From the NCBI RefSeq assembly GCF_014673215.1, contig NZ_JACWMS010000006.1:62001-126000 (forward strand): 64,000 nucleotides of DNA, read 5' to 3'. Positions 1-11,305 of the stretch are shown piece after piece. Below the pieces are notes generated by a model. That model was not told the DNA's origin. It saw nothing but the letters and a program-made list of their open reading frames with translations, and ran no database searches. Position 1 is the first letter of the stretch, and every line of letters starts with the position of its first letter. This stretch comes from Gordonia hankookensis (GTDB lineage Bacteria; Actinomycetota; Actinomycetes; Mycobacteriales; Mycobacteriaceae). Position numbers and translations under genes: made by a program.

Positions 1-20
1 ACCGCGACTGACGCCGATTC

Positions 21-59
21 CGTAGCAGTAACACGCGCCCACCGCGCATCACTGCTACG
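21..59. terminator. hairpin 3' of the malic enzyme gene
   Basis: A perfect 9-bp inverted repeat (CGTAGCAGT at 21-29, ACTGCTACG at 51-59) encloses a 21-nt loop, 12 nt beyond the stop of the malic enzyme gene. There is no clear U-tract, as is common for actinobacterial terminators. It is symmetrical and could also end a transcript entering from the left. Confidence 0.55.
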
Positions 60-71
60 AAACCGGTTGGC

Positions 72-1301
72 TCAGGCGACGCCTTCGGCGTGCGCAGCGG
101 CGGCCACCGCGGCCGCGACCGCCGGTGCGACCCGCTGATCGAGCGGGCTCGGGACGATCCGGTCCGGCCGGATGTCGTCTGCGGCGACCGAGAAGATCGC
201 TTCTGCTGCAGCAAGTTTCATGCGTTCGGTGATACGTCGTGCGCCGGCGTCGAGCGCACCCGCGAACACGCCGGGGAAGGCGAGCACGTTGTTGATCTGA
301 TTCGGGAAGTCGCTGCGACCGGTCGCGACGATCGAGGCATGCTTCGCGGCCACGGTGGGATGGATCTCCGGGTCCGGGTTCGACAACGCGAACACGATCG
401 CGTTGTCGGCCATCGAGGCGATCAGCGATTCGTCGATCTTGCCCGCCGAGACGCCGAGGAAGACGTCGGCGCCTGCCAATGCCTCCGCGGGGCCACCGCC
501 GAGGCTTCGCGGGTTGGTGCGCTCGGCGAGTTCCTGCTTGATCTCGTTCAGGTCGTCGCGGTGGAAGCTGACGATGCCCTTGGAGTCCAGCACCACGACG
601 TCGGTGACGCCCGCGTGGTCGAGGATGTTCGCACAGGCCACGCCCGCGGCGCCTGCGCCGGAGATGACCACCTTGAGGTCGCGGAGATCGCGGTTCTGCT
701 GGGCCATCGCACCCTTGAGGGCGGCGAGTACGACGATCGCGGTGCCGTGCTGGTCGTCGTGCATGACCGGGCAGTCGAGGGCCTCGATGACGCGCCGTTC
801 GATCTCGAAGCAGCGCGGCGCGGAGATGTCCTCGAGGTTGACCGCGCCGAAGCTCGGCCGCAGACGGATCAGGGTCTCGACGATTTCGTCGGGGTCCTTG
901 GTGTCCAGCACGATCGGGATCGAGTTGAGGCCAGCGAACGTGCGGAAGAGTGCGGACTTGCCCTCCATCACCGGCAATGAGGCCCGCGGGCCGATGTCAC
1001 CGAGGCCGAGCACCGCGGTGCCGTCGCTGACCACCGCCACGAGTCGGTCGGTCCAGGTGTACTTGTCCACCAGGTGGGCTTGGTTGTCGATGGCCCGTGA
1101 CACCTGTGCCACGCCGGGTGTGTAGGCGATCGACAGATCCCGCTGGGTGTCGATCGGGGACCGCAACTCCACCGAGAGTTTGCCGCCGACATGAGCCATG
1201 AAGATCTCTTCGTCGGTGATGGGCACATCGTCGATCGACGGCTCGTTGAACGGAGCTTTGGTCTGCCGATCGGTCGGTGCGTTGTCTGCCGTGCTGGCCA
1301 C
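72..1301 (-). CDS. NAD(P)-dependent malic enzyme (oxaloacetate-decarboxylating)
   Basis: Cytosolic enzyme that oxidatively decarboxylates malate to pyruvate, linking the TCA cycle to pyruvate and reducing power. The 409-residue protein has the short bacterial malic-enzyme layout: an N-terminal catalytic part with YTPGVA, a VVSDGTAVLGLGDIG stretch and the metal/substrate segment MHDDQHGTAIV, then a Rossmann domain with GAGAAG and the C-terminal ALSNPDPEI motif. The GTG at 1301 is chosen because an AGGAGG lies at ideal spacing just upstream. A 50-residue longer reading to 1451 adds unconserved, Arg/Pro-rich sequence and is rejected. It is divergent from a GntR regulator. Cofactor preference (NAD or NADP) cannot be decided from sequence alone. 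Confidence 0.93.
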   Translation of the reverse strand: MASTADNAPTDRQTKAPFNEPSIDDVPITDEEIFMAHVGGKLSVELRSPIDTQRDLSIAYTPGVAQVSRAIDNQAHLVDKYTWTDRLVAVVSDGTAVLGLGDIGPRASLPVMEGKSALFRTFAGLNSIPIVLDTKDPDEIVETLIRLRPSFGAVNLEDISAPRCFEIERRVIEALDCPVMHDDQHGTAIVVLAALKGAMAQQNRDLRDLKVVISGAGAAGVACANILDHAGVTDVVVLDSKGIVSFHRDDLNEIKQELAERTNPRSLGGGPAEALAGADVFLGVSAGKIDESLIASMADNAIVFALSNPDPEIHPTVAAKHASIVATGRSDFPNQINNVLAFPGVFAGALDAGARRITERMKLAAAEAIFSVAADDIRPDRIVPSPLDQRVAPAVAAAVAAAAHAEGVA

Positions 1302-1530
1302 TGTTCCTCCTGCGTAACCCGCGTCATCGATGAGGCGGGTAGACGGTGGCGCCACATCGGCGGGGCGCCCGAATAACCTCGTCGGTCTCGATCGCATCTG
1401 GCCGGTTGGCCCATCAGATGCCGCGACCGCCGCGTCCGGATAACGCAACAACCTGGGCGCGGAACCCGCTCAGTGTCCCACCGTCTCGACGACCGGATCA
1501 AGGTGCCCCCCGAATGATCGCTCGGGCCGA

Positions 1531-1536
1531 TAAGAT
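1531..1536 (+). promoter_or_regulatory. -10 element TAAGAT for leaderless GntR-MFS operon
   Basis: TAAGAT ends 7 nt before the GTG at 1544, so transcription would begin at or next to the start codon. No Shine-Dalgarno sequence is present. Confidence 0.5.
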
Positions 1537-1548
1537 ACAACTTGTGTC
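1534..1548. promoter_or_regulatory. palindromic operator candidate for the GntR regulator
   Basis: The 15-bp near-palindrome GATACAAcTTGTGTC (perfect ACAA-c-TTGT core) overlaps both the -10 hexamer and the GTG start. TTGT/ACAA dyads are typical of FCD-type GntR operators, so autorepression is the natural reading. Confidence 0.5.
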
Positions 1549-2203
1549 TATGTTGAATGCCACCCCTGAATCGGCTGCTGAGCGCGTATATCGCGAGGTC
1601 AAGGGTCAAATTCTCACAAACGAGATCGCCGGCGGTGAGCTCATCAGCGAGGGCGATGTGGCCTCTCGCTGCGCGGTGAGTCGTACTCCGGTCCGTGAGG
1701 CATTCCTGCGCCTGGAGGCCGAGGGATGGATGCGTCTGTACCCCAAGCGCGGCGCGCTCGTGATCCCCATCGGAGAGCGTGAAGCGCGCGACGTGGTGGA
1801 GGCGCGAACCCTCCTCGAGGGGCACGCCGTGCGGTCGGTCGTGGGAGATGATGCGGTTCGCGGTTCGCTCACGGCACGGCTCGCGGCGAATCTGGTCGCC
1901 CACCGTGCGGCGGACCCGGCCGACATCGCCGAGTTCTCCCGGCTCGACGCCGAGTTCCACCAGCTGATCGTGGCCGCGGGCGACAACCCCTTGCTCGCCG
2001 ACTTCTTCGTCGGCCTCGGGGAGCGGCACCGGCGGATGACCACGGCGAGCGTGCACCGGGACACGGGCGTCGCCGCCCGGATCCTGTCCGACCACGGTGA
2101 ACTGCTGGCCGCCATCGAAGCGGGTGACGCCGAGGCCTTCGCGACCGCCCTGGGCGCGCATCTGGCAGGCGTCCACGACATCAGGTCGGGGGAACGCTCA
2201 TGA
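1544..2203 (+). CDS. GntR-family (FCD-type) transcriptional regulator
   Basis: DNA-binding regulator with an N-terminal winged helix-turn-helix (about residues 10-75; SRTPVREAFLRLEAEGW is the recognition-helix region) followed by an all-helical FCD ligand domain containing the usual metal-ligand segments (EARTLLEGHAV, DAEFHQLIV, DHGELLAAIEAGD...AHL). Length of 219 residues fits the family. The GTG start is chosen because a TAAGAT -10 hexamer lies 7 nt upstream and no Shine-Dalgarno exists; ATG 1550 is the alternative. The stop overlaps the start of the downstream MFS transporter by 4 nt (ATGA), so the pair is an operon and the regulator probably responds to the transporter's substrate, likely a small carboxylate by family precedent. 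The ligand is unknown. Confidence 0.88.
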   Translation: MSMLNATPESAAERVYREVKGQILTNEIAGGELISEGDVASRCAVSRTPVREAFLRLEAEGWMRLYPKRGALVIPIGEREARDVVEARTLLEGHAVRSVVGDDAVRGSLTARLAANLVAHRAADPADIAEFSRLDAEFHQLIVAAGDNPLLADFFVGLGERHRRMTTASVHRDTGVAARILSDHGELLAAIEAGDAEAFATALGAHLAGVHDIRSGERS

Positions 2204-3447
2204 GTGTCGATGCCATCGATCGCCACACCACCGCGACTGCGATGAGAAGTGGTCGCTGGATGGCGGTCTCCGCGGCCGTGTTCGCCGCGGCGTGGGGCGG
2301 CAACGAGTTCACGCCGCTGCTGGTGATGTACCGGCAGAACGGGGGCCTGTCCGACGTCGCGGTGGACAGCCTGCTGTTCACCTATGTGCTCGGGATCGTG
2401 CCTGCCCTGGTGATCGGCGGTCCACTGTCGGACCGGCTCGGTCGCCGGCCGTTGATGTTGCCTGCGCCGATCTTCGCGGCGCTGGGCTCGGTGCTGCTGG
2501 CGATCGGTCCGCACTCGTTTGCGCTGCTGAGTGTCGGGCGGGTGGCCAGCGGCGTGGCGCTCGGCCTGTCGATGGCGGTCGGCGGCAGTTGGATCGCCGA
2601 GATCAGTGCCCGCGACGGATCGGGTGCGCCGGCAGGGGCACGCCGGGCGGCCATGAGTCTCACGGCGGGATTCGGTGTGGGTGCGGGGCTCGCCGGTGTG
2701 CTGGCCCAGTGGGGGCCGTGGCCGACGGTCACGCCGTACGCGGTCAACATCGCGGTCGCCGTCGCAGCCCTGCTGTGGTTGTCGGGCAGTCCAGAGACCC
2801 GCCCCCGCCAGGAGCACCCGGGCAGGCTGCTCGACGACCTGAAGATCCCCGGGATCGCCGACCGCCGATTACTGCTCGTGGTGCTGCCCGTCGCGCCCTG
2901 GGTGTTCGGCGCGTGCGCGTCGGCGTATGCGGTGATCCCGGCGCTGATGACCGCGCACACCTCCGGCGCGCCGATCGCCTTCGCTGCGCTCTGTTGCGTG
3001 CTGGGACTCGCGGCCGGCTTCGGTATCCAGTCCGTGGGCCGCCGCATCGACGACCCGCACGGGGTGCGCGGCGTGGTTCTCGCCTTGATGGTGCTCGCCG
3101 TTGGCATGGCACTGGCCGCGGCCGCCGCCGCGATGCTGACGATCTGGCTCTCGCTCCTGGCCGCCGCGGTGCTGGGTTGTGGGTACGGCATGGCGATGAT
3201 CTCCGGGCTGCTCGAGGTCCAGCGGATTGCCGGTCCCGACAACCTCGCCGGACTCACGGCAGTGTTCTATGGCGTCACCTATCTCGGCTTCGCGGTGCCG
3301 GCCGTGCTCGCGTGGACGTCGCAGACCTTCGGGTCGGTCACCTACCCGATGATGTTCGGCGTCGGGGTGGTGGCGGCGGTGGCCTGCCTGGTGATCGTCG
3401 CTCTCGCGCATCGCGCCGATCGGGCACGCGACGTCGCGACGAGCTGA
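2200..3447 (+). CDS. MFS transporter
   Basis: Inner-membrane major facilitator superfamily permease of 415 residues with about 12 predicted transmembrane helices. The loop 2-3 signature GPLSDRLGRRPLM (motif A) is intact, and the second half contains the weaker repeat of this loop. The ATG at 2200 overlaps the stop of the GntR gene by 4 nt and is preceded by GGGGGAA, so translation is coupled. The substrate is not evident. Its regulator partner and the divergent malic enzyme suggest an organic acid, but that is inference. Confidence 0.85.
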   Translation: MSVDAIDRHTTATAMRSGRWMAVSAAVFAAAWGGNEFTPLLVMYRQNGGLSDVAVDSLLFTYVLGIVPALVIGGPLSDRLGRRPLMLPAPIFAALGSVLLAIGPHSFALLSVGRVASGVALGLSMAVGGSWIAEISARDGSGAPAGARRAAMSLTAGFGVGAGLAGVLAQWGPWPTVTPYAVNIAVAVAALLWLSGSPETRPRQEHPGRLLDDLKIPGIADRRLLLVVLPVAPWVFGACASAYAVIPALMTAHTSGAPIAFAALCCVLGLAAGFGIQSVGRRIDDPHGVRGVVLALMVLAVGMALAAAAAAMLTIWLSLLAAAVLGCGYGMAMISGLLEVQRIAGPDNLAGLTAVFYGVTYLGFAVPAVLAWTSQTFGSVTYPMMFGVGVVAAVACLVIVALAHRADRARDVATS

Positions 3448-3519
3448 TCCGCCGGGACCCACCTCATACACCGACCGGTAACCTCATCGTGGTTCTTCGG
3501 GCACGGGAGGTTGCGGGCG

Positions 3520-5570
3520 ATGTTGCTGGGCGCGTGGGTCACCGTCGTGACAGCATTTGTGCTGGTGGTGCCCGGGGCGCTGGTCGGACGTCGGATGACG
3601 TTGCCGTGGCCGGTCGCGATCGCGGCGGGTCCGCCGATCACCTTCGCGATCGTCAGCCTCTTCACCGTCCTCTACTCGGCCATCGGGTTCGAATGGAACG
3701 CGGTGACGGCCCTGGTGGCGCTGGTGATCACCCTGCTCGTCGGTTGGGCGTACGCGGCGCTCCTGCGCACCCGACGGCTACGTGTTCTGGCACCGGCCGA
3801 GCCGTCCGGCGACGACCCGCCGCTGACCCGTCGAGCGACGCTGCCACTGATCGGCGGGGCCGTGATCGGCGGGGCGGTCATCGCGATCACCTGTATCCGT
3901 CCGCTCGTCAAGACCGCCTTCGCCGGTCTGGGCAACATCTCGCAGGTGTGGGACTCGCTGTGGCATGCGAGTTCGCTGCGGTGGATTCACGAGACCGGCG
4001 TCGGGTCGGCGCTGCGCATGGGCGAGTTGATGAACTACGACACCCATGGTTTCAACTACTACCCGAACACCTGGCATGCCCTCGGCGCCGTGCTCTTCCC
4101 GCTGACCGGGGCTGACCCGGTCGAGCTCTACAACACGTATTCGCCTGCGGCCCTGGCCATCACGGTGCCATTCGGGGTGGCTTCCCTCGCGTACTGGCTG
4201 GCCCGCCATCGTTTCGACACGAACCGTTCGGCGGTGCTCGCCGGCACCGCGGCCGCGGTCTCGGCGCTGTTCCCGTCGCTGCCCTACGTCGAGATCCAGT
4301 TGACCTCGGTGCCGAATGCGGTCGGGGTGTCGATCGCGCCGGTCGCCGCCATCCTGATCATCAGTGCGGTGCGTGACCGGCGGCGAGTGCTGCCGGCAGC
4401 ACTCGCTCTCGCCGGGGTCACCGCGACCCATCCGTCCGGCCTCATCCTGGCGGTCGTCCTCGTCGTGCTCTGGTGGCTCTGTGAAGGACTGTGGCGACCC
4501 GCGTACGGGCGGTTGGCCGACCTGACGACCCTGGTGGCGACCGGACTCGTGACGCTGGTGGGCATCGCACCCGTGATGGCCGGCACGATCAAGGTGTCCG
4601 ACACCAACGAACTGCCCTTCTTCGACTTCCGCGAGGAACACGTCAGTGTGTTCAACGCGCTCGGACAGGCGGCGTTCAACGGCACGATCCCGCTGCAGGA
4701 TCACTACCCGATCTGGGGTCTGATCGTCCTCACGCTGATCGGACTCGGCGTGCTGGTGTGGATGCGGTGCTGGGCCGGACTCGCCGCCTGGCTGGTCTTC
4801 GTTCTGGTGACCGCCAACTCGGTGGTCGCACTCGGCCCGCTGACCTATCCGCTCGGCGCCATCGGCGGCTACTTCTACAACTCCCCGCACCGGTTGACCT
4901 TTGTGGTCGCGATGCTCTCGGCGGCCGCGGCGGGGATCGCCGTGGGTTCGATCGCGCTCGGGGCGGTCCGACTGGTGTCGCGGGGCCTCTCGCCCGCACC
5001 GACGTCGGTGCCGCCGCGATCAGCGCGCTGGCTGGCGCCCACCGCGGTGGTGGTGTTGTTGCTGGTCGTCGCCGGGGCCGGGGTGTGGCGATACCCGTCG
5101 GACGCGCAGATCGCGTCGAAGCAGCGGGACGGCAAGTACGTCGGGCCCGACGACCTCGTGGCGTATCACTGGCTCGAACGGCAACCGGGAGTCCGCGACA
5201 CGCTGGTCATGAACAATCTCGACCAGGGGACCGGCTGGATCTATCCGGTCACGGGCCTCACGCCGATGTTCCCGTTCTACCGCGCCAACGAGTTCTCCCA
5301 GCGTCAGCGTGACCTGTATTGGGGGGTGTCCCAGATCGGTGCCGATCCGCATGTCGATCAGATCGTCCGGGACATGAACGTGCACTATCTGATCGACAGT
5401 CCGCCCAGCTACTGGCCGTTCCAGAACGGTGTGCCCGACCCGGAACACGGTGTGCAGGGCGACCCGTTCCTGGCATTGCGCGAGCACGGTGCGCCGGGTC
5501 TGACGCCGGTCTTCCGCCGCGGCAACGTGACGATCTACCGCGTGAACGACTCGGTGTTCGCGGGCGCCGG

Positions 5571-5586
<16 letters not shown>
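3520..5586 (+). CDS. DUF6541-type polytopic membrane protein, candidate GT-C glycosyltransferase (Rv3779-like)
   Basis: A 688-residue integral membrane protein with roughly a dozen hydrophobic helices in the first 500 residues and a soluble extracytoplasmic C-terminal part. The N-terminal pattern (a hydrophobic helix ending PGALVGRR, then LPWPVAIAAGPP) and the loop NYDTHGFNYYPNTWHALGA resemble the mycobacterial DUF6541/Rv3779 proteins; Rv3779 is implicated in transferring galactosamine to arabinogalactan. ATG 3520 is chosen because GGGAGG ends 9 nt upstream; the TTG at 3511 abuts that site too closely. The gene ends inside galE on the opposite strand (16 bp overlap). Neighbouring galE, polyprenyl-phosphate glycosyltransferase and flippase genes fit an envelope-sugar role. 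The function is inferred by resemblance and context, not proven. Confidence 0.7.
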
Positions 5587-6590
<1,004 letters not shown>

Positions 6591-6596
6591 GGGACC

Positions 6597-6602
6597 ACGG
6601 TA
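6597..6602 (-). promoter_or_regulatory. -10 element TACCGT for leaderless galE
   Basis: TACCGT on the minus strand lies 6 nt before the galE ATG, implying a leaderless transcript. Confidence 0.5.
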
Positions 6603-6662
6603 TGCAATCGGCCTGGGCGTTCGCTCCGGGGATGCTGTGTTGTCGCGCTCATCGTCTCGGGA

Positions 6663-6668
6663 TACCGT
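6663..6668 (+). promoter_or_regulatory. -10 element TACCGT for leaderless alpha/beta hydrolase gene
   Basis: TACCGT lies 7 nt before the GTG at 6676. No Shine-Dalgarno is visible. Confidence 0.45.
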
Positions 6669-6675
6669 CGGCGTT

Positions 6676-8587
<1,912 letters not shown>

Positions 8588-8625
8588 CTACCCCTTTCGC
8601 TGACGCCGATCAGCCTACCGTCGCC

Positions 8626-8631
8626 TAGTCT
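8626..8631 (+). promoter_or_regulatory. -10 element TAGTCT for leaderless rmlA
   Basis: TAGTCT is 7 nt before the rmlA ATG. A minus-strand TAGGCT at 8609-8614 in the same 54-bp interval is the likely -10 for rmlB. Confidence 0.5.
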
Positions 8632-8638
8632 GAGGGTC

Positions 8639-9514
8639 ATGCGCGGAATCATTCTCGCCGGCGGTACCGGGACCCGTCTGCACCCGATCACGCAGGGCGT
8701 CAGCAAGCAGTTGGTGCCCGTCTACGACAAGCCGATGATCTACTACCCGCTGTCGACGCTCATGCTGGCCGGAATTCGCGACATCCTCATCATCACCACC
8801 CCGCAGGACAGCGACGCGTTCCACGGGTTGCTCGGCAATGGCGAACAGTTCGGCATCTCCATCAGCTATGTCACGCAGCCGTCGCCGGACGGACTCGCTC
8901 AGGCCTTCGTCCTCGGTGCCGATCACATCGGAGACGACTCGGTGGCACTCGTGCTGGGCGACAACATCTTCTACGGCCCAGGTCTGGGGAGCCAACTACA
9001 GGGCTTCGAGAACGTCGACGGTGGAGCGATTTTCGCCTACTGGGTGGCAGATCCGACCGCATACGGCGTCGTCGACTTCGACTCCGGCGGCCGAGCGGTC
9101 GCCTTGCAGGAGAAACCCGAACATCCGCGGTCCAATTACGCCGTGCCCGGACTGTACTTCTACGACAACGACGTCGTGGAGATCGCCCGCAACCTGAAGC
9201 CCAGTGCCCGTGGGGAATACGAGATCACCGACATCAACGCGCACTACCTCGATCGCGGTGCGCTCGCGGTGAAGGTGCTGCCGCGCGGGACCGCGTGGCT
9301 CGACACCGGTACGTTCGACTCGCTGCTCGACGCCGGCAACTTCGTCCGCACCGTCGAGCAGCGGCAGGGACTCAAGATCGCCGTGCCCGAGGAGATCGCC
9401 TGGCGTCGGGGATTCATCGACGACGAGGATCTGCGTGCGCGTGCGGAGAAGCTCCGCAAGTCGGGTTACGGAAATTACCTGCTCGAACTGCTGGACCGTG
9501 GAAAGGGATTCTGA
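8639..9514 (+). CDS. rmlA: glucose-1-phosphate thymidylyltransferase
   Basis: First enzyme of the dTDP-rhamnose pathway, forming dTDP-glucose from dTTP and glucose-1-phosphate. The 291-residue protein opens with [14 protein letters not shown], the nucleotidyltransferase signature, followed by [32 protein letters not shown] (metal-binding Asp) and [19 protein letters not shown], all hallmarks of RmlA. The ATG 8639 is fixed by a TAGTCT hexamer 7 nt upstream; the in-frame extension back to 8339 lies inside rmlB on the other strand and is rejected. The rmlC start follows the stop directly, so rmlAC form an operon. Confidence 0.95.
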   Translation: MRGIILAGGTGTRLHPITQGVSKQLVPVYDKPMIYYPLSTLMLAGIRDILIITTPQDSDAFHGLLGNGEQFGISISYVTQPSPDGLAQAFVLGADHIGDDSVALVLGDNIFYGPGLGSQLQGFENVDGGAIFAYWVADPTAYGVVDFDSGGRAVALQEKPEHPRSNYAVPGLYFYDNDVVEIARNLKPSARGEYEITDINAHYLDRGALAVKVLPRGTAWLDTGTFDSLLDAGNFVRTVEQRQGLKIAVPEEIAWRRGFIDDEDLRARAEKLRKSGYGNYLLELLDRGKGF

Positions 9515-10147
9515 ATGAAGCTGCGGCCACTGTCCATCGACGGTGCATGGGAACTCACACCTGTCCAGCACGGTGACGCCCGGGGGCTGTTCGCGGAGGT
9601 GTTCAAGGGTGATCTGCTCGAGGAGGCCATCGGTCACCGGCTCGACCTCGCACAGGTGAACCTCTCGGTGTCGGCGGCGGGCGTGCTGCGCGGTGTCCAT
9701 TTCGCCGATGTGCCGCCCGGGCAGGCCAAGTACGTCACCTGCGCATCGGGTGCCATCCTCGACGTCATCGTCGACATCCGGGTCGGGTCACCCACGTTCG
9801 GCACCTACGACGCCGTGCTGCTCGACGACGTGGACCGTCGCGCGGTGTACCTGTCCGAGGGGCTCGGCCACGCATTCTGCTCGCTCGCCGACGGTTCCAC
9901 CGTCACCTACCTCTGCTCGACCGGTTACAACCCGGCCGGTGAGCATGGCATCAACCCGCTCGATCCGGAACTCGGCATCGAGTGGCCGACCGCCGCACGC
10001 GACGGTTCGCGGCTGAATTACGAACTGTCCGAGAAGGACACGGCCGCGCCGGGTCTCTCGGCCGCCCGTGAGGGCGGGCTGCTGCCGGAATATGCCGACG
10101 TGACCGCCTATCTGCGGTCGTTGGCTACCGATCCGTCGCTCGGGTAG
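9515..10147 (+). CDS. rmlC: dTDP-4-dehydrorhamnose 3,5-epimerase
   Basis: Third enzyme of the dTDP-rhamnose pathway, a cupin dimer. The 210-residue protein shows the conserved DARGLFAEVF, LRGVHFADVPPGQAKYVTC (catalytic His), VDIRVGSPTFG and YLSEGLGHAFCSL segments and the YLCSTGYNPAGEHGINPLDPELGIEWP stretch (shown here only as a description of 9910-9990). The ATG begins immediately after the rmlA stop codon, with GGAAAGGGA as ribosome-binding site inside the rmlA end, so translation is probably coupled. The protein is about 10-20 residues longer than most RmlC at its C-terminus. Confidence 0.94.
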   Translation: MKLRPLSIDGAWELTPVQHGDARGLFAEVFKGDLLEEAIGHRLDLAQVNLSVSAAGVLRGVHFADVPPGQAKYVTCASGAILDVIVDIRVGSPTFGTYDAVLLDDVDRRAVYLSEGLGHAFCSLADGSTVTYLCSTGYNPAGEHGINPLDPELGIEWPTAARDGSRLNYELSEKDTAAPGLSAAREGGLLPEYADVTAYLRSLATDPSLG

Positions 10148-10152
10148 TCGCC

Positions 10153-10494
10153 TCAGGCGTCGTTCTGCTTCTCCGCGTTCTGCAACGCGATCGCCCGGGC
10201 GAGCCGTGCGTACCGGATCTCCAACTCGCGGAACCGGAGGTAGGTGGCCACCGTCGTGAACGCGAACGCGATCACCAGGCAGTACAACACGAGGTCGGTG
10301 CCGCGGCCGACGCCCACCCAGCCGGCCACGGCCGTGATGTCGTTGGGTCGCAGCATCGCGTAGATCCCGAACACCACGAACGCCACGAAGAGCAGCTTCA
10401 CACCTGCCGAGGCGCGGGCGTTGCCACGGTTGGTGATGAAGTACCAGACCAGGCCCAGGGCGGCGGCCACCAAGAGTATCTGGATGATGATCAT
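10153..10494 (-). CDS. DUF2304 small membrane protein (Rv3632-like partner of polyprenyl-phosphate glycosyltransferase)
   Basis: A 113-residue protein with three hydrophobic segments (about residues 1-17, 33-50 and 67-86) and a charged coiled C-terminal tail (TYLRFRELEIRYARLARAIALQNAEKQ). This is the layout of DUF2304 proteins, which follow GT2 polyprenyl-phosphate glycosyltransferases and, for Rv3632, enhance the activity of Rv3631. It begins 55 bp downstream of the glycosyltransferase gene on the same strand, with GGGAG 8 nt before the ATG. Membrane anchoring or activation of the upstream enzyme is the likely role. Confidence 0.8.
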   Translation of the reverse strand: MIIIQILLVAAALGLVWYFITNRGNARASAGVKLLFVAFVVFGIYAMLRPNDITAVAGWVGVGRGTDLVLYCLVIAFAFTTVATYLRFRELEIRYARLARAIALQNAEKQNDA

Positions 10495-10549
10495 CGGTTG
10501 TCTCCCAACGGTTCTCGGCGCTCCAGTTGTCTCCGGTGCCGCAGTTGTC

Positions 10550-11254
10550 TCAGCGCCGCATGCGGCCGTGCAGCAGGCCGTCGGCCACGATGTTCACGCC
10601 GTTGATCAGGGACTGTCCCTTCGCGCGCGAATAGTCGGTGTAGAGGATGGTGACCGGTTGCTCGGTGACCCGCCAGTTGTAGTGGTCGATGAGGGCGACG
10701 AACTCGGATGCGTGACTCATCCCGCCCATCATCAGGTCGAGCTGGTCGGCCACGGTCCGGTTGAATGCCCGTAATCCGTTGTGGGCATCGGTGAGTCCGA
10801 GACGTCGAGTACGCGGGCTGAGGAACACGATGGTGCGCAACGCCATTCGCCGAAGGGGCGGGACCGATTCGCTGCGTCCCTCGGCGAATCGGGTACCGAC
10901 GACGATGTCGACCGGCTCGGTGCGGAGACGTTCGATCATGGCGACCACGTCGTCGACCCGGTGCTGTCCGTCGGCGTCGAAGGTGACGAAGAAGCGCGCG
11001 CCCGGCTGCACACGCGCGTACTCGACGCCGGTCTGGATCGCGGCGCCCTGGCCGAGGTTGACCGGATGCCGCACCAGACGGGCGCCTGCAGCGACGATCT
11101 CGTCGGCGGAGTCGTCCTTGCTGCCGTCGTCGACACAGACGATGTTGGGAAAGACCCGCGCGGCGTCGGCCGCCACCTTCCGGATCACCTGCGCCTCGTT
11201 GTAGACGGGTATCACCAGCCACACGTCATCGTTGCTGGTGGAACCGGAGGCCAT
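10550..11254 (-). CDS. GT2 polyprenyl-phosphate sugar synthase (PpgS/Rv3631-like)
   Basis: A 234-residue cytosolic-face GT2 glycosyltransferase of the dolichyl-phosphate-mannose-synthase type. It has VIPVYNEAQVI, CVDDGSKDDS, the NLGQGAAIQTG loop, DADGQH (DxD) and a C-terminal region with HNGLRAF and SHASEF. Together with the downstream DUF2304 gene it matches the M. tuberculosis Rv3631-Rv3632 pair, in which Rv3631 makes polyprenyl-phospho-N-acetylgalactosamine for arabinogalactan decoration. The ATG at 11254 has TAGGGT 7 nt upstream; a 13-residue longer start at 11293 would overlap the divergent promoter and is rejected. The sugar specificity is inferred from the family pair and from galE nearby. 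Confidence 0.82.
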   Translation of the reverse strand: MASGSTSNDDVWLVIPVYNEAQVIRKVAADAARVFPNIVCVDDGSKDDSADEIVAAGARLVRHPVNLGQGAAIQTGVEYARVQPGARFFVTFDADGQHRVDDVVAMIERLRTEPVDIVVGTRFAEGRSESVPPLRRMALRTIVFLSPRTRRLGLTDAHNGLRAFNRTVADQLDLMMGGMSHASEFVALIDHYNWRVTEQPVTILYTDYSRAKGQSLINGVNIVADGLLHGRMRR

Positions 11255-11261
11255 GTGGGTA

Positions 11262-11299
11262 ACCCTAGCCGAGGTGTGGGCGCATCCCGGCACTAGTCT
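11262..11299. promoter_or_regulatory. back-to-back -10 elements for two leaderless glycosyltransferase genes
   Basis: In a 51-bp divergent interval, minus-strand TAGGGT (11267-11262) lies 7 nt before the ATG at 11254 and plus-strand TAGTCT (11294-11299) lies 6 nt before the GTG at 11306. Confidence 0.55.
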
Positions 11300-11305
11300 G
11301 GTCGC

